Below the pieces are notes generated by a model. The model was not told the origin of the DNA, searched no databases, and saw only the letters and a list, made by a program, of their open reading frames with translations. From NCBI GenBank assembly GCA_902167985.1, contig CABHNZ010000003.1, forward strand, positions 62,001 to 126,000: 64,000 bases of DNA, written 5' to 3'. Below are positions 7,193 to 16,404 of the stretch, in pieces. Numbering within the stretch: the first letter of the stretch is position 1; each line of letters starts with the position of its first letter. The DNA is from Shinella sp. UYSO24 (GTDB taxonomy: Bacteria; Pseudomonadota; Alphaproteobacteria; Rhizobiales; Rhizobiaceae). The position numbers were made by a program, and so were the translations under genes.

Positions 7193-8839
7193 TCAGCCCT
7201 TCAGAGATTTCGAAATATCGTCGGCAGCCTTGATGCCGAGGGCAGCCATGGTGAGCGTGCTGTTGACGACACTGGCAGACGGGATGGGCCCGCCACCCGG
7301 CAGCCACAGATTGGCGTGGTCATGGGCGCGGCAATTGCCGTTCGTCACCGAATCCTTCGTGTCGGACCCCATGATCGTGCCGCCCATGATGTGGTTGTTG
7401 GCGTTGAGCGAGGTCGTCGCAACGAAGTCGGTCGCGCCGAACAGATCGCCGATGCCGCGAAGCTGGCGCACGGACTCTTCATAGCCTTTACGCACATAGT
7501 CACCGACATCGTAATACATGTCGGGGCACGGGATGCCATGCGGGTCGACACGCGTCTTCGACAGGGTGACGCGGTTCTTCGGATCCGGCAGCGGCTCGAG
7601 GCTGATCGAAAGGTCGACGCCATGGGTGGTGCGGCGACGGATCTCGGCGTCCAGCGCCTCACCGACAAAGCCCTCCTTGATGGCAGCGGCCGCCATCTGC
7701 GGAGCCTGGTTGATATTGTAGAGAATGACTTTCGTCGCGGAATATTCCGAACGGAAGGCGCCATCACGCGGGCCGACCATGCAGCTGGACTGCGCGGGGC
7801 CGCGACCGATCCAGAGCGGCTCGTTCGCGGTGAACCGGGCGTGGAAGCCCGAATGGTCCATCATGTTGCGTCCGACCTGATCGGACGAGTTGGCAATGCC
7901 GTTCGGGTTACGCTCGTTGGCAGCGGCCAGAAGGATGCGCGGCGTCTCCATCGAGTTGGCGGCAATGACAAAGGCGCGGCCAGTCGCCTTATGCGAACGG
8001 TGCTCGCTGTCATACCAGTGAACGGCGGTAACGCGGTTGTTCTCATCCGTATCGACCTTGTAGACGACCGATTCCGCCAGCACGACGGCGCCGTGCGCTT
8101 CAGCAGCTTCGACCGAATGAATGCCGTTATACATGGCGCCGATCGGGCAGATCGGCTGGCAGTTGTTGTTGCCGCAGCAGGTGGGGCGGCTCTTCCACGG
8201 CCGGGTGGAACGTCCCTGCGGGATCGGCACGAGGTTCCAGCCATGCGGGTTGACCACTTCAGCGACGCGCTTGTCGCCATAACCCCATGGCACCATGTCC
8301 ATCGGATAGGGCTTCGAGCGCTCCGAGGGCGATTGCATTGCCGGATCGTTCGGCCCGGCAACACCCATCGCCTCTTCCGCACGACAGTAATAGGGCTCGA
8401 GTTCATCATAGGAGATCGGCCAGTCGCGACCGACGCCGTAGGTGGAGCGCATCTTCAGATCAACCGGCAGATGGCGCCAGCTGGAGGCAGCCCAGTGCCA
8501 TGTGGTTCCGCCGACGACCTTCAGATAGCCCTGCTGGAAACCGTTACCGTCCGGTCCGGACAGGGCGACATAGTTGTTCTTGGGCCAGTAGAGCGGTGCG
8601 GGCGCCTTCGGCGACTGCGGGTACAGACCCTGATAATCGGAACCGACGCGGTTGGCGAACGGCATGTTGCGCCAGTTCTCCACCGCCTGTGCACGGCTGA
8701 TGCGCAGGCCGGCATCGAGAACCAGAACGGAATAGCCCTCGGCCGCAAGCTGCTCGGCCATCAGGCCGCCGACGACGCCCGATCCGGCGATGATGACATC
8801 TGCATGGGCATCGCCATTGTTGAAAACAGGTGCGGCCAT
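7193..8839 (-). CDS. GMC-family FAD dehydrogenase large subunit (sugar/polyol/sugar acid) with Fe-S cysteine motif
   Basis: 548-residue catalytic subunit. The start at 8839 (MAAPVFNNG) overlaps the small-subunit stop by ATGA and puts the FAD-binding GSGVVGG near residue 20. GMC features include GGTTWHWAASSWRH and the C-terminal NNHIMGGTIMG and histidine/asparagine region. The stretch TCCGNNNCQPICPIGA has the cysteine spacing of the 3Fe-4S ligand segment in Burkholderia FAD-glucose dehydrogenase and Gluconobacter fructose dehydrogenase. No own signal peptide is seen; in these complexes export depends on the Tat signal of the small subunit. Substrate is probably a sugar, polyol or aldonate; it cannot be fixed by sequence alone. 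Confidence 0.88.
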   Translation of the reverse strand: MAAPVFNNGDAHADVIIAGSGVVGGLMAEQLAAEGYSVLVLDAGLRISRAQAVENWRNMPFANRVGSDYQGLYPQSPKAPAPLYWPKNNYVALSGPDGNGFQQGYLKVVGGTTWHWAASSWRHLPVDLKMRSTYGVGRDWPISYDELEPYYCRAEEAMGVAGPNDPAMQSPSERSKPYPMDMVPWGYGDKRVAEVVNPHGWNLVPIPQGRSTRPWKSRPTCCGNNNCQPICPIGAMYNGIHSVEAAEAHGAVVLAESVVYKVDTDENNRVTAVHWYDSEHRSHKATGRAFVIAANSMETPRILLAAANERNPNGIANSSDQVGRNMMDHSGFHARFTANEPLWIGRGPAQSSCMVGPRDGAFRSEYSATKVILYNINQAPQMAAAAIKEGFVGEALDAEIRRRTTHGVDLSISLEPLPDPKNRVTLSKTRVDPHGIPCPDMYYDVGDYVRKGYEESVRQLRGIGDLFGATDFVATTSLNANNHIMGGTIMGSDTKDSVTNGNCRAHDHANLWLPGGGPIPSASVVNSTLTMAALGIKAADDISKSLKG

Positions 8840-9423
8840 CACAGAACCTCCGGCGAATTGATGGGAGTACGGGTCACGCCCGGCGGCAGCGTATCGCGCC
8901 ACCACATCGGCCCCTTGTTGCAATAGGTGGGGACCACCAGCCCGTCCTCGGTGGAGCGGTACATGAGCGCGTCCTTGTAGGCGACGACGACAGGCCCCTT
9001 GGCCGTGGTGATCGTGCCCGTGTACCAGGCGGAAATCACCGCCGTCAGCGTCTTGTCCTGGCCGGCGGCAGCGGCAGCGGCCTTGAGTTCGGCAGCCGAC
9101 TTGGCACCACCCATCAGGCCAACGAGGGCCGCAAGGCCAGCGGCAAGCGTGGCATCTTCGCTCAGCGCATCCAGAATGCGCTTTGAGGTGACATCGGAAA
9201 GCTCGGCGCGATCATTCGCCAGCTTGGAAAGAGCCAGGAACTGTTCCGGTGTCGCGGCCGCAGGGGCGGCCATGGCCGACGCATGGAGCGCCAGACTGCC
9301 CAGAGCAAAGGCCGTACCGCCGAGCAACGCGCGGCGGGTAATGGTCAGACAGGCTCGATTGTCGTTCGTTTGGGGTGACGCAAGATCGCCTGAGGCGTTC
9401 CCGTATTTCATTGGACCATCCAA
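8839..9423 (-). CDS. Small (gamma) subunit of FAD sugar/polyol dehydrogenase, Tat signal
   Basis: 194-residue small subunit of the three-component dehydrogenase (gluconate 2-dehydrogenase subunit 3 / sorbitol dehydrogenase small-subunit type). A twin-arginine signal is visible (TITRRALLGGTAFALG, about residues 27-42) and cleaves near SAMAAP. In this family it acts as a hitch-hiker chaperone that exports the folded FAD subunit through Tat. An alternative start is the Met at residue 5. First gene of the minus-strand operon, preceded by two LacI-type operators and the divergent LacI gene. Its stop codon overlaps the next start. Confidence 0.82.
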   Translation of the reverse strand: MDGPMKYGNASGDLASPQTNDNRACLTITRRALLGGTAFALGSLALHASAMAAPAAATPEQFLALSKLANDRAELSDVTSKRILDALSEDATLAAGLAALVGLMGGAKSAAELKAAAAAAGQDKTLTAVISAWYTGTITTAKGPVVVAYKDALMYRSTEDGLVVPTYCNKGPMWWRDTLPPGVTRTPINSPEVL

Positions 9424-9538
9424 TAGTTCGCATGGGCCACGAACGGTTCCGCTCGCAGCCTTTTGTCTTCAACGAAAAATGAATTCCGGCGCGACGTCCG
9501 TGGGGGCGAGGGTCGAAATGACGCCGTTTTCTTCCATT

Positions 9539-9571
9539 TAGATCGTTCTAAGTCAACAATAGATCGTTCTA
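9539..9571. promoter_or_regulatory. Two tandem LacI-type operators
   Basis: The 12-mer TAGATCGTTCTA occurs twice, at 9539-9550 and 9560-9571, exactly 21 bp apart (two helical turns). Each copy is a near-palindrome (TAGA/TCTA ends around a CG centre), the form favoured by LacI/GalR regulators. On the minus strand a TTGACT (candidate -35 of the dehydrogenase operon) lies between the copies. The divergent LacI gene starts 112 bp away. Repressor identity is inferred. Confidence 0.65.
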
Positions 9572-9682
9572 AAAGACAGAAAAATATTGCACTCGCGTAA
9601 TGCGACACTGGAGACGGGCGACAGAGACGGTATGCCGCGCAGCCCATGACTGGAACCTTCCGGCATCGTTCTGTAAGCAGGA

Positions 9683-10747
9683 ATGACAGATCGGGCGGGG
9701 AGTTTGAGAGTGACGGAGCAGCGTCAGAAGCAGCAATCGGCGACCCTTGTGGACGTTGCCCGCGTGGCCGGCGTCTCGCGCGCCACGGCCTCCCTCGTCA
9801 TCCGCAACAGCCCGCTCGTGGCAACCGCCACCCGCGAGAAGGTGGAGGCGGCGATCGAAAAGCTGGGATATGTGAAGAACCTGACCGCCGCCCGGCTACG
9901 GGCCGAGCAGAATCAGATCGTCGGGCTCATCGTTCCCAATCTGTCCAACCCGTTCTTTGCACGGCTGCTGGCCGGCATCGAGGAAGTGCTCGACGAGGCG
10001 GACCTTGCCGTTCTCCTCGCCAACAGCCATGACGACCCCGACCGGCAGCGGGATGTCCTGCGCCGCATGCGCGAGCATGGCGTCAATGGCGTCATCATCT
10101 GCCCGGCGGCAGGAACGCCCGCAGACTGGCACGACCAGCCGAGCGTCAAGGCCATGCCGACCGTGCAGGTGCTGCGGCGCGTCACCGACGCACTCGACTA
10201 TATCGGCGTCGATTACAAGGCGGGGGTTCAGCAGGCGGTGGATCACCTCGTCGGTCTCGGCCATAAAGAGATCGCCTTCGCCGTACACGGCCGCATTCAC
10301 TCGGCCTATACGGAGAGGGTCGAAGGCTTCGCCCGGTCGATGATGGAGAATGGTCTGGACGGCGACGCTCTGGTTCGCGTCCCCGACAGGATCGCCGATA
10401 TCCCGGCGGCAGCCAGAACGATCTTCGAAAAACGGCCGAACTGCACCGCGACGCTCTGCTTCAACGACGTCATTGCCATCGGTCTTGCGGCGGGCTTTCA
10501 GGATCTCGGCCTGCGGATTGGCAATGACCACTCCCTGATCGGTTTCGATGACGTGCATGACGGCGAAGTCATCCGCCCGCCGCTGACATCGGTTGCGACA
10601 CATCCCGCATTGATCGGCCGCGCTGCGGGCATGCGCATGGTGGAGCGCCTGACTGCGCGCGACGCCGCACCTGAGAGCCAGATCCTGAACGTGGAGCTGA
10701 AACTGCGTCAATCCAGCGGCACCGTCAGCGGCAAAGCCGTAAGCTGA
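9683..10747 (+). CDS. LacI-family transcriptional regulator
   Basis: 354-residue LacI/GalR regulator. The N-terminal helix-turn-helix TLVDVARVAGVSRATASLVI (about 21-40) is followed by the hinge-helix region (KNLTAARLRAEQ) and a periplasmic-binding-protein-like effector domain (IVGLIVPNLSNPFFARLL; FNDVIAIGLAAGFQDLG; IGFDDV). The ATG at 9683 adds a 20-residue leader; a GTG at 9710 is an alternative. Divergent from the sugar/polyol dehydrogenase operon, whose promoter carries tandem operators, so it probably represses that operon and releases on a sugar, polyol or sugar-acid ligand. Confidence 0.88.
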   Translation: MTDRAGSLRVTEQRQKQQSATLVDVARVAGVSRATASLVIRNSPLVATATREKVEAAIEKLGYVKNLTAARLRAEQNQIVGLIVPNLSNPFFARLLAGIEEVLDEADLAVLLANSHDDPDRQRDVLRRMREHGVNGVIICPAAGTPADWHDQPSVKAMPTVQVLRRVTDALDYIGVDYKAGVQQAVDHLVGLGHKEIAFAVHGRIHSAYTERVEGFARSMMENGLDGDALVRVPDRIADIPAAARTIFEKRPNCTATLCFNDVIAIGLAAGFQDLGLRIGNDHSLIGFDDVHDGEVIRPPLTSVATHPALIGRAAGMRMVERLTARDAAPESQILNVELKLRQSSGTVSGKAVS

Positions 10748-10772
10748 CGGCCGGGTCTCAGCCGTCCTGCGG

Positions 10773-11612
10773 CTATAGCTCGTCGAGCGTTTCGTTGAGC
10801 GCCTCGATTGCACGCAGCCGCCTTCGCCCCACCGCCCCGGCAATTTCGAGGCAGCGGGTGATGAGGACATGGCAGAGCGCCATCACCGCCGTATGGTTGA
10901 AGAGCGGTCCCGGCGCCAGCGTCTGGCACCGGAAATGCCAATCCGCCGAAGTCTCGATCGCGGCACCTTCGTCCGTGACATAGAGGAAACGGGCGCCCGA
11001 TCGTTGGACGGCCCCGATGATGCCATCGGCCTGGGCCACTCGGCGCCGGAGGGCGAAGAAGATCACGATATCTTCCTTGCCGAGGCTGACGAGATGTTCC
11101 CCGAGCGTCTGGCCGGCACCGGGTATGGCGACGATACCTTCGATCACCTGCGTCAATTGCCATTGAAGATAGGCCGCAAACGGATGGCTGGCCCGAAATC
11201 CGATGACCCATACCTTGCGGGCTGAAAGCAGCGCCTCGGCAGCAGACTGTATGCGTTGATCCGGAATGGAGACGAAGGTTGCCTCCAGATTGGCGATGCC
11301 CTGCGCCACCTGCGCCTTGACCGACTGGATTTCCGACGCATCGGCCGCGGCGGTCAGGAAGAGGCGTGAGCCGGTCTGTTTCTCCTCGCGGGCATGCCTG
11401 CGGGCCTCCTCGTAACTCTCATAGCCGAGCCGCTGGACGAAACGGCTGACGGTCGCCTTCGAAACCTGCGCCAGTGCCGCAAGCTCCTGCGCCGAATAGC
11501 TGGCAAGCTCCCCCGGAAAATCGCAGAGGAATTCCGCAAGACGCTTCTCGGCAGGATGAAGGTCCGGCAGGACCTGCCGTACCCGTGAGAGAAAAGATCG
11601 ATCCTTTGGCAT
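10773..11612 (-). CDS. MurR/RpiR-family transcriptional regulator
   Basis: 279 residues with an N-terminal RpiR helix-turn-helix (ELAALAQVSKATVSRFVQRL, about 43-62) and a C-terminal SIS sugar-isomerase-type ligand domain (KVWVIGFRASHPFAAYL; DIVIFFALRR). Last gene of a minus-strand run: ABC importer, racemase-like gene, then this regulator, about 110 bp after the racemase start-to-end gap. A matching palindrome (18131-18146) precedes the first gene of the run, suggesting autoregulation. SIS domains usually bind phosphosugars; with an oligopeptide-type transporter the ligand may differ. Confidence 0.87.
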   Translation of the reverse strand: MPKDRSFLSRVRQVLPDLHPAEKRLAEFLCDFPGELASYSAQELAALAQVSKATVSRFVQRLGYESYEEARRHAREEKQTGSRLFLTAAADASEIQSVKAQVAQGIANLEATFVSIPDQRIQSAAEALLSARKVWVIGFRASHPFAAYLQWQLTQVIEGIVAIPGAGQTLGEHLVSLGKEDIVIFFALRRRVAQADGIIGAVQRSGARFLYVTDEGAAIETSADWHFRCQTLAPGPLFNHTAVMALCHVLITRCLEIAGAVGRRRLRAIEALNETLDEL

Positions 11613-11724
11613 GCGCTATTCCGTTCGTCCTCGTGAACGACAGTCATTACGGGGGAGACAAGCGGCTTGCGGCCCATGGCCCGTCGAGCCTCTCACAGCC
11701 GCGATCTTGCCTGTCTCCCGGCTT

Positions 11725-12381
11725 CTATGCGGCGGGCATGCTCAGCCGTTTCACCAGCAATTGTGCCGCCGCTCTGATCGGCGCGATGACCGGCACCGCG
11801 AACTGCCCTTGCAGCGCCTCGGCTGCCTGTCCCAAGGGGCCGCCACCGATAATGACCGCCTCGGCGCCATCCTCGTCGACACAGGCGCGAACCGCCTGCG
11901 CCAGCGCCTCGGTCAAGCGGGCCGGATCGGCAGCCAGCACCACGGGATCGCCAGCCGTCAGGCGCGTTCCGGTGAAAAGATCTCCGACGCCGTTGCTCCT
12001 TGCCTTGCCGGCGAAGCTGTCGACAAGATCCGGCGTCACCGTTGCGATACCGAAGCGCCGACCGCCCTCGCCCGCCGCAAGCATGCTGGCTTCACAGATG
12101 CCAACGGCGACAAGGCCGGTTTCGTTACGGATACGTTCAAGGCCCGGATCACCGAAGGCACTGACGATGATGCCGGAGGCGCTTCCACCCGTGGCTCTCG
12201 CCATCTCGACGACTTCGTCGGCCGCTGCGGCCAGTTGCGCATCATCGACAATCATCACCGGGCTACGCGTGGCCGTCACGCCTCGATGGTGAAAGCGGAT
12301 GGCAGATATTTGCCGGCGATCTCCACCATCATCGCAGTCGTCGACCGCGATGAATTGGGATTGATCAGCGTTATATGTTTC
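11725..12381 (-). pseudogene. Asp/Glu racemase-family protein lacking both catalytic cysteines, one frameshift
   Basis: About 219 residues after repair of one missing base near 12281. The ATG at 12381 gives MKHITLINPNSS, the standard family N-terminus. The frame then hits a stop after SAFTIEA and resumes as VTATRSPVMIVDD in the next frame. The two cysteine motifs are altered: the first reads VSAFGDPG (Ala) and the second IIGGGPLG (Gly), unlike the intact racemase at 749-1411. It may therefore not racemise by the two-thiol mechanism. Located between the ABC importer ATPases and the RpiR regulator, implying it acts on the imported substrate. Confidence 0.75.
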
Positions 12382-12446
12382 ATTTCACTCCCATTCCACC
12401 CGAGCGGCCACAGGCCGCCCGCTCCCTTGGACCCTCATCGCACGAG

Positions 12447-13411
12447 TCAGGCGTAATGCACGCAGCCGACGCGATGATCGATCGATGCCGCGGTCAATGC
12501 CGGCACATCGACCCGACAGATGTCGGTTGCCTGCGGACAGCGTGGCGCAAAGGCACAGCCGGGCGGCATGGCTGTGAGATCCGGCGGCGCGCCCGGAATG
12601 GTGATCAACCGGTCGCGCCCATGCGCAAGCTCCACCCGCGCACCGAGAAGCCCCTTCGTATAGGGATGTTTCGGATTGCGGATAATCTCGGCCGCCGGCC
12701 CTTCCTCGACGATCCGACCCGCATACATGACGGCAATGCGGTCTGCGACTTCGGCAGCAACCCCGATATCATGGGTGACGAAGATGACCGAAAGCCCGTA
12801 TTCCTTCTGCAATTCGCGGATCAGGAGCAGGATCTGGATCTGCACCGTCGCATCAAGCGCTGTCGTCGGTTCATCCGCCAGCAGGACCTTGGGGTTGCAG
12901 GCCAGCGCCATCGCGATCATCGATCGCTGCAGCATACCGCCGGACATTTCATGCGGGTAATTCTTGAGGCGCCTTTCGGGTGACGGAATGCGGACCTTTT
13001 CGAACAGCGCGAGCGCCCGCGCCGCCGCCTCGCTGCGCGAGACCTTCTCGTGCCGCATGATCGTTTCTTCGATCTGCTGGCCGAGCGTATAGACCGGATC
13101 GAGCGCCAGCCTCGGCTCCTGGAAGACCATGGAGACGGTTGCGCCACGCATATCCGAAAGCGCGCGGCCGGAAAGCTGCATCACGTCGCGGCAGGCCACA
13201 TCGATCTCGCCTTCGATCAGCGTTCCTTCGGGTGCAGTTTCAGGAGCGAGCGCATGGTGACGCTCTTGCCCGAACCGGATTCCCCCAGGAGCGCCACGAC
13301 TTCACCCGCCTTGACCGACAGGCTGACGCCATTGACGGCCTTCACCGGCTTGCGGCCCGGCCGGAAGGTCACGGAGAGATCGCGGATATCGATCATCGTT
13401 TCATTCGTCAT
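12447..13411 (-). pseudogene. Oligopeptide/nickel-type ABC transporter ATP-binding protein (DppD/OppD-like), one frameshift
   Basis: First-type ATPase of a peptide/opine/nickel importer, about 321 residues. N-terminal part from ATG 13411: MTNETMIDIRDLSVTF, Walker A GESGSGKS. After LLKLHP one C is missing from the run near 13230-13232, and the remaining frame carries MVFQEP, the signature MSGGMLQRSMIAMAL, Walker B VLLADEPTTALD and the H-loop VTHDIGV. The C-terminal oligopeptide-transport extension has the family cysteines (CAFAPRCPQATDIC). One base separates its start from the previous gene's stop. Functional in all likelihood if the gap is a sequencing error. Confidence 0.85.
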
Positions 13412-13412
13412 A

Positions 13413-14473
13413 TCAGGCCTCCGCCATCATGGGAGCACGACTGTGACCGGAGCCCGGCACGGACATGAGACAGGCCGCCGAATGGGCTGACGACACGGCC
13501 GCAAGTTCCGGCGCCTTCTCGCTGCAGACGGGTTCGGCAAAAGCACAGCGGGTGTGGAACCGACAGCCGGACGGCGGATCGATCGGGTTCGGCGTATCGC
13601 CCGAAAGAGGCGGTTCCATCGTGCGTTCCGACGGGTCCATCTTCGGCATGGAGGCGAGCAGCGCCGACGAATAGGGATGCCGGGTCTGATCGAAAATCGC
13701 ATCCCGGCTGCCGATTTCCGCGACCTTGCCGAGATACATCACCATCACCCGCTCGCACATGAAGCGCACGACATTGAGATCGTGGGAGATGAACAGATAG
13801 GTGAGGCCGAAATCCCGTTTCAGGTCGAGCAACAGGTTGAGCACCTGCGCCTCGACAGACTTGTCGAGCGCCGAAACGGCCTCGTCGAGGATGACGAGAC
13901 GCGGCTCAAGCGCCAGCGCGCGGGCGATATTGACGCGCTGTCGCTGACCGCCGGAGAGCTCATGCGGATAACGACCGGCAAACCGCGACGGTTCGAGACC
14001 GACGCGGTGAAGGAGATCGTGAGCGCGGGCCATGGCGGTCTGCGCCGGCACGCCATGCACTTTCGGCGCAAAGGCAATCGTCTCTTCGATCGTCAGGCGC
14101 GGGTTGAGCGAGGCGTAGCTATCCTGAAACACCATCTGCACCTGACGGCGATAATCGGCAAGCGGCAGAGCGCCGCCAACCTTCTCGCCATCGAAGAGGA
14201 TATCACCCTCGTTCGCCGCCATGAGCTGCATCAGGAGCCGGGCAGTGGTGGACTTGCCGCAGCCGCTTTCGCCGACGACGCCAAGCGTTTCGCCCTTCAG
14301 GATATCGAAATCCACGCCATCGACGGCACGCACGACCTTTTTCGGCTTCAGGAAGCCGCTTCCCTTTACCGGGAAATGCTTCACCAGCCGCGCACCGAAA
14401 TCAGCGGCTGGGCCGGGCCGCCACGTTCGCCGAGGGCCAGATCGCTGGAGGGTTGTTCCACGACACTGATCAT
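13413..14473 (-). pseudogene. Oligopeptide/nickel-type ABC transporter ATP-binding protein (DppF/OppF-like), one frameshift
   Basis: Second ATPase of the importer, about 353 residues. The start at 14473 overlaps the permease stop by ATGA and reads [19 protein letters not shown]. One C seems lost near 14387, since ISVRG must be followed by [12 protein letters not shown] in the next frame. Walker [11 protein letters not shown]-loop MVFQDSYASLNPR, signature [15 protein letters not shown], Walker B LVILDEAVSALD and H-loop ISHDL are intact. The C-terminal oligopeptide extension has CRFHTRCAFAEPVC. If translation instead starts at the internal Met at 14384, only about 30 residues are lost. Confidence 0.85.
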
Positions 14474-15360
14474 GACTTCACGTCCATGGCTGAGCGCAGC
14501 CCGTCTGAGAAAAGATTGAAGCAGATCGAGGTGATGAAGATCATCACGCCGGGAAGTGCCGCCACGAACGGGTTGTTGTAGATCGCGGTGCGCAGCGTGT
14601 TCAGCATCAGACCCCATTCGGCATCCGGCGGACGGACGCCAAGGCCGAGGAAGGAAAGGCCGGAGGCGAGGATCATCGAGACCGAGATCAGGCTTGTGGC
14701 AAAGACGAAGATCGGCCCGAGCACGTTTCCGAGAATATGCACCCGGATGATGGTGAGCGGCGGCGCACCTGAGGCACGCGCGGCATCGACATAGTCGAGC
14801 TTGCGCACCTGGGTCGTGACGCTTTCGGCGACGCGGGCGATCTGCGGAATGAAGACCACCGTCAGCGAGACCAGCGCATTGGTGAGGCCCGAGCCGAGCG
14901 CACCAGAAAGCGCTACGGCAAGCAGCACCGAAGGAAAGGCGTAGAAGACATCGACGGTGCGCATGATCAGCGTGTTGACGACGCCACCGGCATAGCCGGC
15001 AATGATGCCTATGGCCGAGCCGACGACGAAAGCAATCGGCACCGGCACGACGCCCATGATCAGCGACAGCCGCGCGCCGTAGATGAGGCGCGAAAGCATG
15101 TCACGACCAAGCTCGTCCGTGCCGAGCGGGTAGCCGTCGGTGCCGATCGGTCGCAAGCGACGGATCATGCTGCCGCGCGAAGGATCGCTAGGCGCGATAT
15201 AGGGCGCGAAGACTGCGACGAGGACGATCAGGACGATGATCGCCAGGGCCGCGAGCGCCACCGGATCACGACAGAGCCGGCGAAGAACGCCCGACCAGAA
15301 GCCCGGAGACTTGACGGCCGGGGCGGGCGAGACGGGGACATCGATTGTTGCGACTGCCAT
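14470..15360 (-). CDS. ABC transporter permease (DppC/OppC-like)
   Basis: 296-residue inner-membrane permease of the peptide/nickel importer family. Start at 15360 (MAVATIDVPVSP) preceded by a GAGGAG ribosome-binding site. A long cytoplasmic N-terminus, a first helix LAALAIIVLIVLVAVFAPY and the conserved DELGRDMLSRLIYGAR segment are typical of OppC. The EAA loop is AARASGAPPLTIIRVHILGN. It is separated from the upstream permease by 4 nt and overlaps the ATPase gene by ATGA. It forms the translocation pore with the 15365-16318 product. Confidence 0.9.
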   Translation of the reverse strand: MAVATIDVPVSPAPAVKSPGFWSGVLRRLCRDPVALAALAIIVLIVLVAVFAPYIAPSDPSRGSMIRRLRPIGTDGYPLGTDELGRDMLSRLIYGARLSLIMGVVPVPIAFVVGSAIGIIAGYAGGVVNTLIMRTVDVFYAFPSVLLAVALSGALGSGLTNALVSLTVVFIPQIARVAESVTTQVRKLDYVDAARASGAPPLTIIRVHILGNVLGPIFVFATSLISVSMILASGLSFLGLGVRPPDAEWGLMLNTLRTAIYNNPFVAALPGVMIFITSICFNLFSDGLRSAMDVKS

Positions 15361-15364
15361 TTGC

Positions 15365-16318
15365 TTAGCTCCTCTGGATACGGGGATCGATGGCGCTCTG
15401 CAGCACATCAACCACGAGGTTGAGGAAAACGAAGAACATCGCCAGCACAAGGATCGTACCCTGCAGGATCGGCAGGTCTCGCGTGAAGATGGCGCCATTC
15501 AAAAGAAAGCCGGTGCCCGGCCAGGAAAACACGGTCTCGATCAGGATCGAGCCGCCGAGCAGGTAGCCGAGCTGCAAGCCCATGACGGAGAGCGCCGTCG
15601 GCGCGGCATTGCGCACGACATGGCGCAGGATCCGCCCGCGCATCAGCCCCTTGGCGGCCAGCGCCTGGGTGAAATCCTGCGAGAGAATATCAGCCACCAG
15701 CGAGCGGATGGTGCGGGCGATAATGCCCATCGGAATGACCGACATGGTGACTGCCGGCAGGACGAGATATTGCAGATAGGCCCAGGAGAAGCTGCGGCCC
15801 GCCGAACCCTCAGGCCCGCCACCCATGGCCGGCAGCCAGCCGAGCGTCACGGAAAAGGCAATGACCAGCACCATGCCGAGCCAGTAATGCGGCACGCTGA
15901 CGCCGAGCATGGACAGGCCCGAGGCGATGCGATCGACCCAGCCGCCGCGAAACACACCTGCCAGAAAGCCGAGCAGCGAACCGGAGATGAAGCCGATGAT
16001 AGCCGCGGCCACGGCAAGAATGATGGAGTTGAGCGACGCACCGAGGATCTCGTCCATCACCGGACGACCGGTCGCAATCGAGGTGCCGAGATCGCCATGC
16101 AGCGCATGCCAGACCCACACGGCATACTGAATGGGCAAGGGCTGATCGAGCCCGTAAAAGGCGCGCATCTGTGCCTGCATCTCAGCCGAAGCATCGGTGG
16201 GCAGGATTGCGGCGAGCGGATCGCCGGGCGCAATATGGATCAGCATGAAGCAGACGATGCTCACGCCGATCGTCACCGGAATGACATGCAACAGTCGCTT
16301 CAGCGCATAAAGCAGCAT
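15365..16318 (-). CDS. ABC transporter permease (DppB/OppB-like)
   Basis: 317-residue permease with six predicted helices. The N-terminus MLLYALKRLLHVIPVTIGVS and the segment IAPGDPLAAILP are characteristic of OppB/DppB, as is YGLDQPLPIQYAVW. The EAA-type loop includes DFTQALAAKGLMRGRILRHV. Second gene of the importer operon, 86 bp after the binding-protein gene and tightly followed by the partner permease. Substrate class is set by the binding protein and remains open. Confidence 0.9.
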   Translation of the reverse strand: MLLYALKRLLHVIPVTIGVSIVCFMLIHIAPGDPLAAILPTDASAEMQAQMRAFYGLDQPLPIQYAVWVWHALHGDLGTSIATGRPVMDEILGASLNSIILAVAAAIIGFISGSLLGFLAGVFRGGWVDRIASGLSMLGVSVPHYWLGMVLVIAFSVTLGWLPAMGGGPEGSAGRSFSWAYLQYLVLPAVTMSVIPMGIIARTIRSLVADILSQDFTQALAAKGLMRGRILRHVVRNAAPTALSVMGLQLGYLLGGSILIETVFSWPGTGFLLNGAIFTRDLPILQGTILVLAMFFVFLNLVVDVLQSAIDPRIQRS

Positions 16319-16404
16319 GAATACCTCGCAAATAGGATCGTGATGTTCGGCGGGGGGATAAAATATGGCGACGCGCCGGGAATGGGCGCGTCGCCTTTTA
16401 TGGA

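Noticed and set aside
7316..8926. 536-codon plus-strand open frame
   Set aside because: Antisense shadow of the GMC dehydrogenase subunit; no domain or ribosome-binding site.
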